A stretch of DNA of 38,021 nucleotides from Desulfobulbaceae bacterium (GTDB taxonomy: Bacteria; Desulfobacterota; Desulfobulbia; Desulfobulbales; Desulfobulbaceae). Made by a program: the position numbers and the translations under genes. Positions 15,689-23,335 of the stretch are shown here, piece by piece. Below the pieces are notes generated by a model, which worked only from the letters and a program-made list of their open reading frames with translations, was not told where the DNA came from and searched no databases. Each line of letters starts with the position of its first letter. The stretch's first letter is position 1. The stretch covers positions 1-38,021 of the forward strand of contig JALSNC010000152.1 of the NCBI GenBank assembly GCA_026987195.1. The letters are read 5' to 3'.

Positions 15689-16675
15689 ATGGATACAAGT
15701 ATCTGGCGCCCCATCATCTACCTCGTCTGCTTCATGGCCTTTGCCGGTCTCAACGCCGCCTACCTGGGCTGGTGCGAGCGCAAAGGCGCCGGCCGCATCC
15801 AGCGGCGGACCGGTCCCATGGAGGTCGGCTTCCACGGTCTGCTCCAGCCGCTGGCCGACGGTCTCAAGCTGATGACCAAGCAGCTCCTTGTGCCCGAGGG
15901 AGTGGACCAAATCCTGTTCCGGATCGCGCCGATCCTGGCCATGATCCCGGCGCTCACCTCCATGGTGGTGATCCCGTTTTCCGACAACATCCAGGGCCGG
16001 GCCGTGGAGCTGTCCGTGCTCATGCTCTTTGCCCTGGCCTCCATCGGCATGATCGCCATCCTCATCGGCGGCTGGGCCTCGGCCAACAAGTATGCGGTCA
16101 TCTCGGCGGCCCGCGCCGTGTCCCAGAACCTGGCCTACGAGATCCCCATGCTCCTCACCGTGATCACCATCGTCATGATCACCGGCTCCATGAACCTGCA
16201 GGACATCGCCATGGACCAGCAGGGCGGATTCTGGCACTGGAACATCTTCCGCTTCGACAAGTCGATCTTCATGCCGGTGTCCTTTCTCATCTTCTTCATC
16301 TGTTCGGTGGCCGAGACCAACCGGGCGCCCTTTGACATGGCCGAGGCCGAGAGCGAGCTGATCGCCGGTTTCATGACCGAGTACGGCTCCATGGGATTCG
16401 GCCTCTTCATGATGGGCGAGTATCTCAATATCGTTGTCGGCGCCTGTCTCACCACCATCCTCTTCCTGGGCGGCTGGAGCTGCCCCTTTGGCCTGTTTCC
16501 CGGTGTCTGGTGGTTCCTGATCAAGATCTACATTCTGATCTTCACCTTCATCTGGGTGCGCTGGACCTATCCCAGGACCCAGGTCTACAAGCTGCTGAAC
16601 CTGTCCTGGAAGATCCTCATTCCTTTCTCAATGGTTAACCTGCTGGTCACAGCCGCATTTATCAAGGTGTTCTGA
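15689..16675 (+). CDS. nuoH: NADH-quinone oxidoreductase subunit H
   Basis: Encodes a 328-residue membrane subunit that connects the peripheral and membrane arms and lines the quinone channel. About eight hydrophobic helices can be traced. The family's charged blocks are present: CERKGAGRIQRRTGPMEVG near the N-terminus, GGWASANKYAVISAARAVSQ in the middle, and AETNRAPFDMAEAESELIAG with the conserved glutamates. The ATG at 15689 is chosen because AAAGGA lies 6 bp upstream and the conserved N-terminus MDTSIWRPIIYL begins there; the frame is open further upstream but overlaps nuoD. nuoI starts 2 bp after its stop. Confidence 0.97.
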   Translation: MDTSIWRPIIYLVCFMAFAGLNAAYLGWCERKGAGRIQRRTGPMEVGFHGLLQPLADGLKLMTKQLLVPEGVDQILFRIAPILAMIPALTSMVVIPFSDNIQGRAVELSVLMLFALASIGMIAILIGGWASANKYAVISAARAVSQNLAYEIPMLLTVITIVMITGSMNLQDIAMDQQGGFWHWNIFRFDKSIFMPVSFLIFFICSVAETNRAPFDMAEAESELIAGFMTEYGSMGFGLFMMGEYLNIVVGACLTTILFLGGWSCPFGLFPGVWWFLIKIYILIFTFIWVRWTYPRTQVYKLLNLSWKILIPFSMVNLLVTAAFIKVF

Positions 16676-16677
16676 TT

Positions 16678-17118
16678 ATGAGTGCATACTGGAACGATGT
16701 GTTCGGTGGCGCCAAGAGCCTTGCCATCGGGCTCTCCATCACGGCGAGGGAGTTCTTCAAGCCGGTCATCACCATGCAGTATCCGTGGGAGGTCCCGGAG
16801 ATTCCGGAGCGCTACCGCGGTCACATCGAGCTGGTGAAGAACGAGAAGACCGGCAAACCCAAGTGTATCTGCTGCGGCATGTGCATGCGCTCCTGCCCGT
16901 CGGGCTGCATCTCGCTGGTGGGCAAAAAGCCGGAGGGAGAAAAGAAAAAGGTGCTGACCAAGTACGAGCTTGATTTCACCAAGTGCAGCCTGTGCGGTTC
17001 CTGCATCGAGAGCTGTAACTTCGGTGCGATCCGGTTTTCCAAGGACTACAACCTGGCCAGCACCAGGAAGGAAGATTACGTGTTCGATCTTCTCAAACGA
17101 CTGGAGGAACAGGGCTGA
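16678..17118 (+). CDS. nuoI: NADH-quinone oxidoreductase subunit I (two 4Fe-4S clusters)
   Basis: Encodes a 146-residue ferredoxin-like peripheral subunit that passes electrons to cluster N2 in NuoB. Two 4Fe-4S motifs are present: Cys63, 66, 69 and 73 (CICCGMCMRSCP, with an additional Cys65) and Cys103, 106, 109 and 113 (CSLCGSCIESCN). In the second motif the usual proline after the last cysteine is asparagine, a known variation in this subunit. Because nuoE, nuoF and nuoG are absent from the operon, NuoI is the most exposed cluster protein and a likely entry point for electrons from ferredoxin or another donor. Its stop overlaps the nuoJ start by one base. Confidence 0.97.
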   Translation: MSAYWNDVFGGAKSLAIGLSITAREFFKPVITMQYPWEVPEIPERYRGHIELVKNEKTGKPKCICCGMCMRSCPSGCISLVGKKPEGEKKKVLTKYELDFTKCSLCGSCIESCNFGAIRFSKDYNLASTRKEDYVFDLLKRLEEQG

Positions 17119-17669
17119 TGCAAGAATTTATCTGCCAGACATCGGCAAATCCGTCGCTCTTTTCAGCCGAGGGCTTTGTGGGCCTGATTTTTCTGGTCAC
17201 CATCGGCCTGATCGTCGCCGGCGCCCTGGTGGCCACCTGCGCCAGGCGGCTGGTGCGCAGCGTCGCGGGACTCGCCCTCTGTTTCACCGGCGTGGCCGGG
17301 ATGTACTACTTCCTGCTGGCCCCCTTTGTCGCCATGATGCAGATGCTGATCTATGTCGGTGCCGTCGCCATCCTTATCGCCTTTGCCATCATGATGGCGA
17401 CCCCGGAGGAGGGTGACCTGCCGGGCAGACGTATCTCGGCCCTGGCCGGTCCCCTGGGATTTGCCACCGGCGCTCTCCTGTTCGCCGCTCTTACGGTTCT
17501 GGCCATCCGGACGCCGTGGCAGGTCTTTCCCCGCGAGGGATCGGCGGACATGAAACACATCGGTACCGTCCTGCTCACCAGCCATTCCATGGTCTTCGAG
17601 CTGATCTCCATAGTCCTTTTGATCGCAATCATCGGCGCCCTGGTCCTGGCGCGCAGAGGAAGGAACTGA
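17118..17669 (+). CDS. nuoJ: NADH-quinone oxidoreductase subunit J
   Basis: Encodes a 183-residue membrane subunit with five predicted helices. The recognisable family core is LLAPFVAMMQMLIYVGAVAI, the helix whose pi-bulge is involved in coupling, followed by LIAFAIMMATPEE. The start ATG at 17118 shares one base with the nuoI stop (TGATG), so translation is coupled. nuoK follows 4 bp after the stop. Confidence 0.95.
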   Translation: MQEFICQTSANPSLFSAEGFVGLIFLVTIGLIVAGALVATCARRLVRSVAGLALCFTGVAGMYYFLLAPFVAMMQMLIYVGAVAILIAFAIMMATPEEGDLPGRRISALAGPLGFATGALLFAALTVLAIRTPWQVFPREGSADMKHIGTVLLTSHSMVFELISIVLLIAIIGALVLARRGRN

Positions 17670-17673
17670 TCCC

Positions 17674-18000
17674 ATGCATCTGCTCAATCTCTACAACTGT
17701 CTCAATACCTATCTCGTAGTCGGCGCCCTGCTGTTCGGATTCGGCATCTACGGTCTGGTGTCCCGCCGGACCATCATCGGCATGCTGATCTCCTCGGAGC
17801 TGGTCCTGGCCGCAGCCTCGGTCAACTTCATGGCCTTCAACCGGTTCACGGCCCCGGATCCGGCCGTCGGCCAGATATTCACCCTGTTCATCATGGCCAT
17901 TGCCGCCGCCGAGGCCGCCATCGCTGTCAGTATCGTGATTGCGGTCTATCGCAACTACAAGAGCATCGACACGGAAGATATCGTTGATCTGCACGGTTAG
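17674..18000 (+). CDS. nuoK: NADH-quinone oxidoreductase subunit K
   Basis: Encodes a 108-residue membrane subunit, homologous to MrpC, with three helices. The family pattern is clear: GIYGLVSRRTIIGMLISSEL holds a conserved helix-2 glutamate, and FIMAIAAAEAAIAVSIVIAV the helix-3 glutamate, both part of the proton-transfer chain. An AAGGAA about 10 bp before the ATG serves as ribosome binding site. A 101-bp gap follows before the next subunit, the largest spacing inside the operon apart from the one before nuoN. Confidence 0.96.
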   Translation: MHLLNLYNCLNTYLVVGALLFGFGIYGLVSRRTIIGMLISSELVLAAASVNFMAFNRFTAPDPAVGQIFTLFIMAIAAAEAAIAVSIVIAVYRNYKSIDTEDIVDLHG

Positions 18001-18101
18001 GCTCCGGTTCCCGGGGCAGGTTGCCGGATAGGAACGAGTTTTTTCAAGCCTTTGTAACCACGGAGTCATTCCGCGGGCACCTTCACGGTAAGGGAAAGAT
18101 T

Positions 18102-19598
18102 ATGGACGCTGTTTCCACCACCGCAAACATTGTCGAGAATTCCAACCTCCTGCTGGCGGTCATGATACCGCTGTTCGGCAGCCTGGTTGTGATGACCATG
18201 AAGAACCATCCCAACCTGCGGGAGTTTATCTCTTCGTGTTCATCCATTCTCCTGTTCATCATTGTCCTCTCCTTCATCCCCGGTGTCCTGCACGGCAAGG
18301 TCCTCTATTACCGGATCTTCGACATCCTGCCGGGCCTGTCCGTGACCCTGCGTGCCGACGGATTTTCCATGATCTTCGCCATGGTGGCCTCGTCCCTGTG
18401 GATGATCGCGGTCTTCTACTCCATGGGGTACATGCGCGGTCTCAAGGAACATGCCCAGACCCGCTTCAATGCCTGTTTCGCCCTGGCCATCTTCGGTGCC
18501 ATCGGTGTGGCCCTTTCCGACAACCTGTTCACCCTCTACCTCTTCTACGAGATCGTCTCGGTCTGCACCTACCCGCTGGTCGCGCATCACCAGGACGAGG
18601 AGGGCTACATGGGGGCCCGCAAGTACATCATCTACCTGACCACTACGGCCAAGCTCTTCCTGCTGCCGGCACTGATCCTGATCTATGTCCTGGTCGGCAA
18701 CCTGGATTTTCCGCACAACATCTTCACCGGCATGCTGCCCACCGATACCAAGTCCTGGGTGGTGATCATGCTCTATGTCTTCTGTATCTTCGGCTTTGCC
18801 AAGAACGGCATCATGCCGCTCCACCACTGGCTGCCGGGGGCCATGGTCGCACCGACCCCGGTCTCCGCGCTGCTCCATGCGGTGGCCGTGGTCAAGGTCG
18901 GTGTCTTCTGCACCACCCGCACCATGCTCTACGTGTTCGGCGTCGACACCATGAACGCGCTCAACCTGGGGATTCCCACGGCCTACTTTGTCAGCTTCAC
19001 CATCATCATGGCCTCGGTGATCGCGCTGTCCAAGGATAATCTCAAGAGCCGGCTCGCCTATTCCACCGTCAGTCAGCTTTCCTACATCATCCTCGGCGTG
19101 GCGCTGCTCACTCCGCATTCCATCGACGGCGGCCTGATCCATATCGTCAACCACGCCTTTTCCAAGATCACCCTCTTCTTCGTGGCCGGCGCCATCTACG
19201 TGGCCACCCACAAGAAGAACATCTCCGAGATGAGTGGCCTGGGGCGGACCATGCCGTTTACCTTCGGCGCCTTTGCCGTCGCCTCCCTGTCCATGATCGG
19301 CGCTCCGCCCGTGGCCGGATTCGTGACCAAGTGGTACCTGCTGGTCGGTTCCATGGAGGCGCACCAGGTCGGCATCCTCCTGGTGCTGATCGCCTCCACC
19401 GTGCTCAATGTCGGGTATTTTGCGCCGGTCGCCTACAAGGCGTTCTTCGGCAAGCGGCCCGCCGGCGAGACCGAGACCGGTATCCGCGAGGCGCCGCTCA
19501 GCATGCTGATCCCCATTCTGATCGCGGCCACCGTGTCCGTGATCATCGGTATCTATCCCAACTTCATGATGCAGTTCGTCAAGGCGGTGACAGGATGA
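18102..19598 (+). CDS. MrpD/NuoL-like proton-translocating antiporter subunit (first copy)
   Basis: Encodes a 498-residue polytopic membrane protein of the proton_antipo_M family, in the position usually occupied by nuoL. Proton-channel residues are retained: Glu150 (LYLFYEIVSVC), Lys234 (FGFAKNGIMPLHHWLP) and Lys265 (AVVKVGVF), plus the SRLAYSTVSQLSYI and HAFSKITLFF helices. The protein lacks the long C-terminal lateral helix of true NuoL and is closer in pattern to MrpD-type subunits. The ATG at 18102 is selected because AAGGGA lies about 7 bp upstream; the frame opens earlier, at 18021, but without conserved residues. Its stop overlaps the start of the next small gene as ATGA. It probably pumps one proton or sodium ion per cycle within the complex. 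Confidence 0.92.
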   Translation: MDAVSTTANIVENSNLLLAVMIPLFGSLVVMTMKNHPNLREFISSCSSILLFIIVLSFIPGVLHGKVLYYRIFDILPGLSVTLRADGFSMIFAMVASSLWMIAVFYSMGYMRGLKEHAQTRFNACFALAIFGAIGVALSDNLFTLYLFYEIVSVCTYPLVAHHQDEEGYMGARKYIIYLTTTAKLFLLPALILIYVLVGNLDFPHNIFTGMLPTDTKSWVVIMLYVFCIFGFAKNGIMPLHHWLPGAMVAPTPVSALLHAVAVVKVGVFCTTRTMLYVFGVDTMNALNLGIPTAYFVSFTIIMASVIALSKDNLKSRLAYSTVSQLSYIILGVALLTPHSIDGGLIHIVNHAFSKITLFFVAGAIYVATHKKNISEMSGLGRTMPFTFGAFAVASLSMIGAPPVAGFVTKWYLLVGSMEAHQVGILLVLIASTVLNVGYFAPVAYKAFFGKRPAGETETGIREAPLSMLIPILIAATVSVIIGIYPNFMMQFVKAVTG

Positions 19599-19870
19599 TT
19601 AGACTGATCGAATACCTGCAGGAACACCTCCGGTGCGTTGTCTGGGCCTGCTACTTTCTGCTGGCAGCAATCGTGGTCTTTGCCTCCATGGTCGACCGGG
19701 GCCATGCCCATACGGCGGTGGAGCGGAGTATCCCCTTTTTCTGGTCCATCTTCGGGTTTGTCGCCGCGGCTGTGATCATCGGCATCGCCTACTGGTACGG
19801 CCGTTCCGGGATCATGGTTGACGAGGACTACTATGAGCGGCCCATACTCGAGGTGGACGAGGACGAGTAA
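19595..19870 (+). CDS. Small two-helix membrane protein inside the nuo operon
   Basis: Encodes a 91-residue protein that I do not recognise. It begins MIRLIEYLQEHLRCVVWACY and has two hydrophobic helices (about residues 13-33 and 46-66) joined by a short polar loop, then an acidic tail ending LEVDEDE. The ATG at 19595 overlaps the stop of the preceding antiporter gene (ATGA), and the next antiporter gene begins 53 bp after the stop. Such tight placement suggests a protein made with, and possibly built into, the membrane arm, for example between the two MrpD-like subunits. A longer open frame in the same register extends upstream to 19331 but lies wholly inside the antiporter gene. Confidence 0.8.
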   Translation: MIRLIEYLQEHLRCVVWACYFLLAAIVVFASMVDRGHAHTAVERSIPFFWSIFGFVAAAVIIGIAYWYGRSGIMVDEDYYERPILEVDEDE

Positions 19871-19923
19871 TCGCTTTCAGGGCGCATCATCTACCATGAA
19901 TGTAGATCAACGAGGAAAAAAGA

Positions 19924-21714
19924 ATGACTAGCAGTTTCACCCATCCGGCGCTCATCATGATGATCGGCGCACTGATCCTGCCCTTTGTCAGGGGGCCGTT
20001 CAGGAAACCCTATCTTTTCCTGGTTCCGCTCCTCAGCCTGGCCGCGGTGCTCGTCAACAGCGCCCATCCCGGTACGTACGGCGTCTATCAGTTCATGGAC
20101 TGGCAGCTCGTTTTCGGCCGGGTGGACAAGCTCTCCTCGGTCTTCGCCTTCATCATGGCGCTCATGGCCGTCATCGGCACCCTCTACGGCCTGCACGTGG
20201 AGAAGGCCACCGAGCACATGGCCGCCTGGTTCTATGTCGCCGGCTCGCTGGGCACCATCTATTGCGGTGACTGCCTGACCCTGTTCTTCTTCTGGGAGAT
20301 GATGGCCTTTTCCTCGGTCTTCCTGATCTGGTTCCGGCGGCGCAGACAGTCGCTGGCCTGCGGCTACCGTTACCTCCTGGTCCATACCGTGGGCGGGGTG
20401 ATCCTGCTGTTCGGCATCATGCTCCGCTACCAGGCCACGGGCGATCTTTCCTTCACCCTGCTCGACGTCCAGCATCCCCAGCTCTATACCTGGCTGATGA
20501 TGATCGGCCTCGGCCTGAACGCCGCGGTGGTGCCCATGCACTCCTGGCTGCCCGACGCCTATTCCGAGGCCTCGTTCAACGGTGCGGTCTTCATGTGCGC
20601 CTTCACCACCAAGACTGCGGTCTACACCCTGGCCCGGGCCTGTGCCGGCATGGACATCCTGGTCCTGCTCGGCGTGATCATGGCGCTCTACGGCGTGATC
20701 TACGCGGTCATGGAGAATGACATCCGCAAGCTGCTGGCCTGGTCCATCGTCTCCCAGGTCGGCTACATGGTGGCCGGTGTCGGCATCGGCACCGAGCTGG
20801 CCATCAACGGGGCCACGGCCCATGCCGTGGTCCATATCCTCTACAAAAGCCTGCTCTTCATGGGCACCGGTTCCGTGCTCTACATGACCGGCAAGACCAA
20901 GTTCACCGAACTGGGAGGGCTCTATAAAAAGATGCCGGCCACCTTTGTCTTCACCATGGTCGGCTGCCTGTCGATCTCGGCGGCACCGCTCTTTGCCGCC
21001 TATGTCTCCAAGTCGATGATCATCGGCGCCGGTTTCGAGACCCATCTCAACTGGGCCGCCTGGCTCCTGATGTTCGGTGCCACCGGCACCTTCATGTACA
21101 ATGGCCTCAAGCTGCCCTATTTTCTCTTCTTCGGCAGGAACAACTGCAGCGAGACGACCTGGAGGCGGGCCGAGGATCCGACCTGGAACATGATGCTGGC
21201 CATGGCCACCGGCGCCACCCTCTGCATCCTGGTGGGCACCTTTCCCGGATTCCTCTACGCCATGCTGCCCTATCCGGTGGAGTACAATCCCTATACCCTC
21301 TATCACCTGGCCGAGACCCTGCAGATCATGGGTTTTGCCGGTCTGGCCTTCTTCCTGCTCAAGAAGTACCTGCAGCCGGTGGACAAGATCTGTCTGGACA
21401 TGGACTGGTTCTACCGCATGGGCGGCCGGCTCTTTCTCTGGATCGACAAGAATCCCCTGCAGTGGTTTGACACCGCCTGGGGCGAGGCATACCGGGTCGT
21501 CGGTCTGCGGCTGCTGATGGCGACCTCGTTCTTCATGAGCTGGTTCGACTGGCACGGCATCGACGGGGTGGTCGACGGGTTTGCCCGCAGCGTCCGTGGT
21601 GTCGGCGGCAGGCTGCGGGCACTGCAGAGCGGCCAGATTCAGTACACGATCTACTACGCCGCCTCCTTCGTTGCCGTCCTGATGATAGCGTATGTTCTCT
21701 ACCAACTCTCTTAA
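19924..21714 (+). CDS. MrpD/NuoL-like antiporter subunit (second copy) with NuoL-type C-terminus
   Basis: Encodes a 596-residue polytopic protein of the same proton_antipo_M family. Glu125 (FFFWEMMAFSS), Lys230 (AFTTKTAVYTLAR) and Lys308 (VHILYKSLLF) are kept. At the site of the usual helix-7 lysine it has Asn199 (GLGLNAAVVPMHSWLPDAY); a related subgroup of Mrp-like subunits shows the same feature. The last 100 residues are unlike MrpD and recall NuoL: a basic amphipathic stretch, GVVDGFARSVRGVGGRLRAL, and then QSGQIQY and a final membrane helix. Among the antiporter subunits it is therefore the best candidate for the distal position with a lateral helix. The ATG at 19924 has GAGGAAA about 7 bp upstream. 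nuoM follows within 20 bp. Confidence 0.9.
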   Translation: MTSSFTHPALIMMIGALILPFVRGPFRKPYLFLVPLLSLAAVLVNSAHPGTYGVYQFMDWQLVFGRVDKLSSVFAFIMALMAVIGTLYGLHVEKATEHMAAWFYVAGSLGTIYCGDCLTLFFFWEMMAFSSVFLIWFRRRRQSLACGYRYLLVHTVGGVILLFGIMLRYQATGDLSFTLLDVQHPQLYTWLMMIGLGLNAAVVPMHSWLPDAYSEASFNGAVFMCAFTTKTAVYTLARACAGMDILVLLGVIMALYGVIYAVMENDIRKLLAWSIVSQVGYMVAGVGIGTELAINGATAHAVVHILYKSLLFMGTGSVLYMTGKTKFTELGGLYKKMPATFVFTMVGCLSISAAPLFAAYVSKSMIIGAGFETHLNWAAWLLMFGATGTFMYNGLKLPYFLFFGRNNCSETTWRRAEDPTWNMMLAMATGATLCILVGTFPGFLYAMLPYPVEYNPYTLYHLAETLQIMGFAGLAFFLLKKYLQPVDKICLDMDWFYRMGGRLFLWIDKNPLQWFDTAWGEAYRVVGLRLLMATSFFMSWFDWHGIDGVVDGFARSVRGVGGRLRALQSGQIQYTIYYAASFVAVLMIAYVLYQLS

Positions 21715-21732
21715 CTGAAAGGACTTGTGGGA

Positions 21733-23250
21733 ATGGACTGCCTGATACTCAAAGAGGGGTTTCCCCTGCTCAGTTTCCTGATTTTCTTCCCGCTTGCCGG
21801 TGCGGTGGTGATGTTCTTCTTCTCCGGCGAGAGATTTGCCCGCTGGTGGACGCTGGCCGTCACCACGGTGGAGGCCGTTGTCTCCATCCCCCTGATTACG
21901 GGTTTCGACACCACCACCGTCAAGTACCAGTTCGCCGAGATGCACACCTGGATTCCCCAGTGGCATATCAACTATATCCTCGGGGTTGACGGTATCTCCA
22001 TCCTGCTGGTGCTGCTCTCCACACTGATCATGCCCTTCTGCGTGCTGGCCTCCTGGCGCTACATCAAGACCCGGGTCACCCAGTTCATGATCTGCCTGCT
22101 GATCATGCAGGTCTCCATGGTCGGCCTGTTCGTGGCGCTGGACTTCATGCTCTTCTGGGTTTTCTGGGAGTTCATGCTCATCCCCATGTACCTGCTGATC
22201 GCCGTCTGGGGCGGTCCGCGCAAGGAGTATGCCTCCATCAAGTTCTTCATCTACACCATGGCGGGCTCGGTCTTCCTCCTGGTCGCCATCATTGCCCTCT
22301 ATCTGAAGAACGGCAGTTTCTTCATCCCGGACATGATGTGGCAGAACTATTCCACCACCTTCCAGATCCTGGTCTTCCTGGCCTTTTTTCTGGCCTTTGC
22401 CATCAAGGTGCCCATGTTTCCGTTCCATACCTGGCTGCCTGCCGCCCATGTCGAGGCGCCCACCGCCGGTTCGGTCATCCTGGCCTCGGTGCTGCTGAAG
22501 ATGGGAACCTACGGCATGCTCCGCTTCTGCCTGCCCATCACCCCGGAGGCGACCTTCACTCTGGCGCCCTACATCCTCTGGCTCTCCATCGCCGGTATCA
22601 TGTACGGCGGCTTCACGGCTCTGGCCCAGCACGATATGAAGAAACTGGTCGCCTATTCCAGTGTCGGTCACATGGGTTTTGTGACACTGGGCATCTTCAT
22701 CCTCAATTCCCGTGGTGTCGAAGGCGCCATCATGCAGATGATCAATCACGGCGTCACCACCGGGGCCCTGTTCCTCTGCGTGGGTATGATCTACGAGCGG
22801 ACCCACAGCCGCGAGTTGCGGCTCGCCACCGGTGTGGGCAAATACATGCCCTGGTATGTGACCTTTCTCGCCTTTTTCTCGCTTTCGTCCTTCGGCTTTC
22901 CCGGCACCAACTCGTTCATCGGCGAGTTTCTGGTCCTGGCCGGGACATTTGATGTCAACAAACCGCTGGCCCTGGCCGCGATCCCCGGCACTGTCCTGGC
23001 TGCGGCCTATATGCTGCGCATGCTGCAGAAGATCATCTGGGGCGGCACCGACAATCCCGACCAGTCCTATCTCAAGGACCTGGGGTTTCGCGAGATCATC
23101 ACCCTGGCGCCGTTTCTCTTCTTTGTCTTCTGGATCGGTCTCGGGCCACAGCCCTTCATCGATCTCATGCATACCTCGGTGGTCAATCTGCTCCAGCAGT
23201 TGAACGACTGGCAGCAGCAGGCGAATGTGGCGGCCATCATCCTGCAGTAG
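21733..23250 (+). CDS. nuoM: NADH-quinone oxidoreductase subunit M
   Basis: Encodes a 505-residue antiporter-like membrane subunit with about 14 helices. The key residues are in place: Glu146 (FWVFWEFMLIPMYLL), Lys225 (FAIKVPMFPFHTWLPAAHVE) and Lys256 (VLLKMGTYGMLRF), and later KLVAYSSVGHMGFV and the INHGVTTGALFL helix. These match NuoM rather than MrpD. The ATG at 21733 is preferred over a GTG at 21727, because AAAGGA (21718-21723) is 9 bp from the ATG but only 3 bp from the GTG; the difference is two residues. It lies 18 bp after the preceding subunit and 85 bp before nuoN. Confidence 0.96.
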   Translation: MDCLILKEGFPLLSFLIFFPLAGAVVMFFFSGERFARWWTLAVTTVEAVVSIPLITGFDTTTVKYQFAEMHTWIPQWHINYILGVDGISILLVLLSTLIMPFCVLASWRYIKTRVTQFMICLLIMQVSMVGLFVALDFMLFWVFWEFMLIPMYLLIAVWGGPRKEYASIKFFIYTMAGSVFLLVAIIALYLKNGSFFIPDMMWQNYSTTFQILVFLAFFLAFAIKVPMFPFHTWLPAAHVEAPTAGSVILASVLLKMGTYGMLRFCLPITPEATFTLAPYILWLSIAGIMYGGFTALAQHDMKKLVAYSSVGHMGFVTLGIFILNSRGVEGAIMQMINHGVTTGALFLCVGMIYERTHSRELRLATGVGKYMPWYVTFLAFFSLSSFGFPGTNSFIGEFLVLAGTFDVNKPLALAAIPGTVLAAAYMLRMLQKIIWGGTDNPDQSYLKDLGFREIITLAPFLFFVFWIGLGPQPFIDLMHTSVVNLLQQLNDWQQQANVAAIILQ

Positions 23251-23335
23251 TCCTGACTGCATGTGGAGAGAACAACGGGCCTAGACTCGACAGACTCATC
23301 AGATTTTCCGGCAAATCCAAGGAAAGGAATACCAA

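Noticed and set aside
18001-18101. Possible terminator between nuoK and the first MrpD-like gene
   Set aside because: GTTCC/GGAAC can pair around 18010-18036 and a TTTTTT follows, but the stem is only 5 bp with a long loop. The downstream gene is clearly part of the same operon.
19331-19594. Upstream in-frame extension of the 91-residue membrane protein
   Set aside because: It overlaps the antiporter gene in another frame and has an Arg/Gly-rich, non-conserved composition; the ATGA overlap at 19595 is the natural start.
19891-23262. Very long minus-strand open frame (about 1,120 codons) opposite the antiporter genes
   Set aside because: It lies antisense to well-supported nuo genes, its composition is His/Gly/Asp/Gln-rich as expected from the complement of GC-rich membrane-protein codons, and it has no domain pattern. 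The same holds for the long minus-strand frames opposite lon, nadE, the cytochrome and the synthases.
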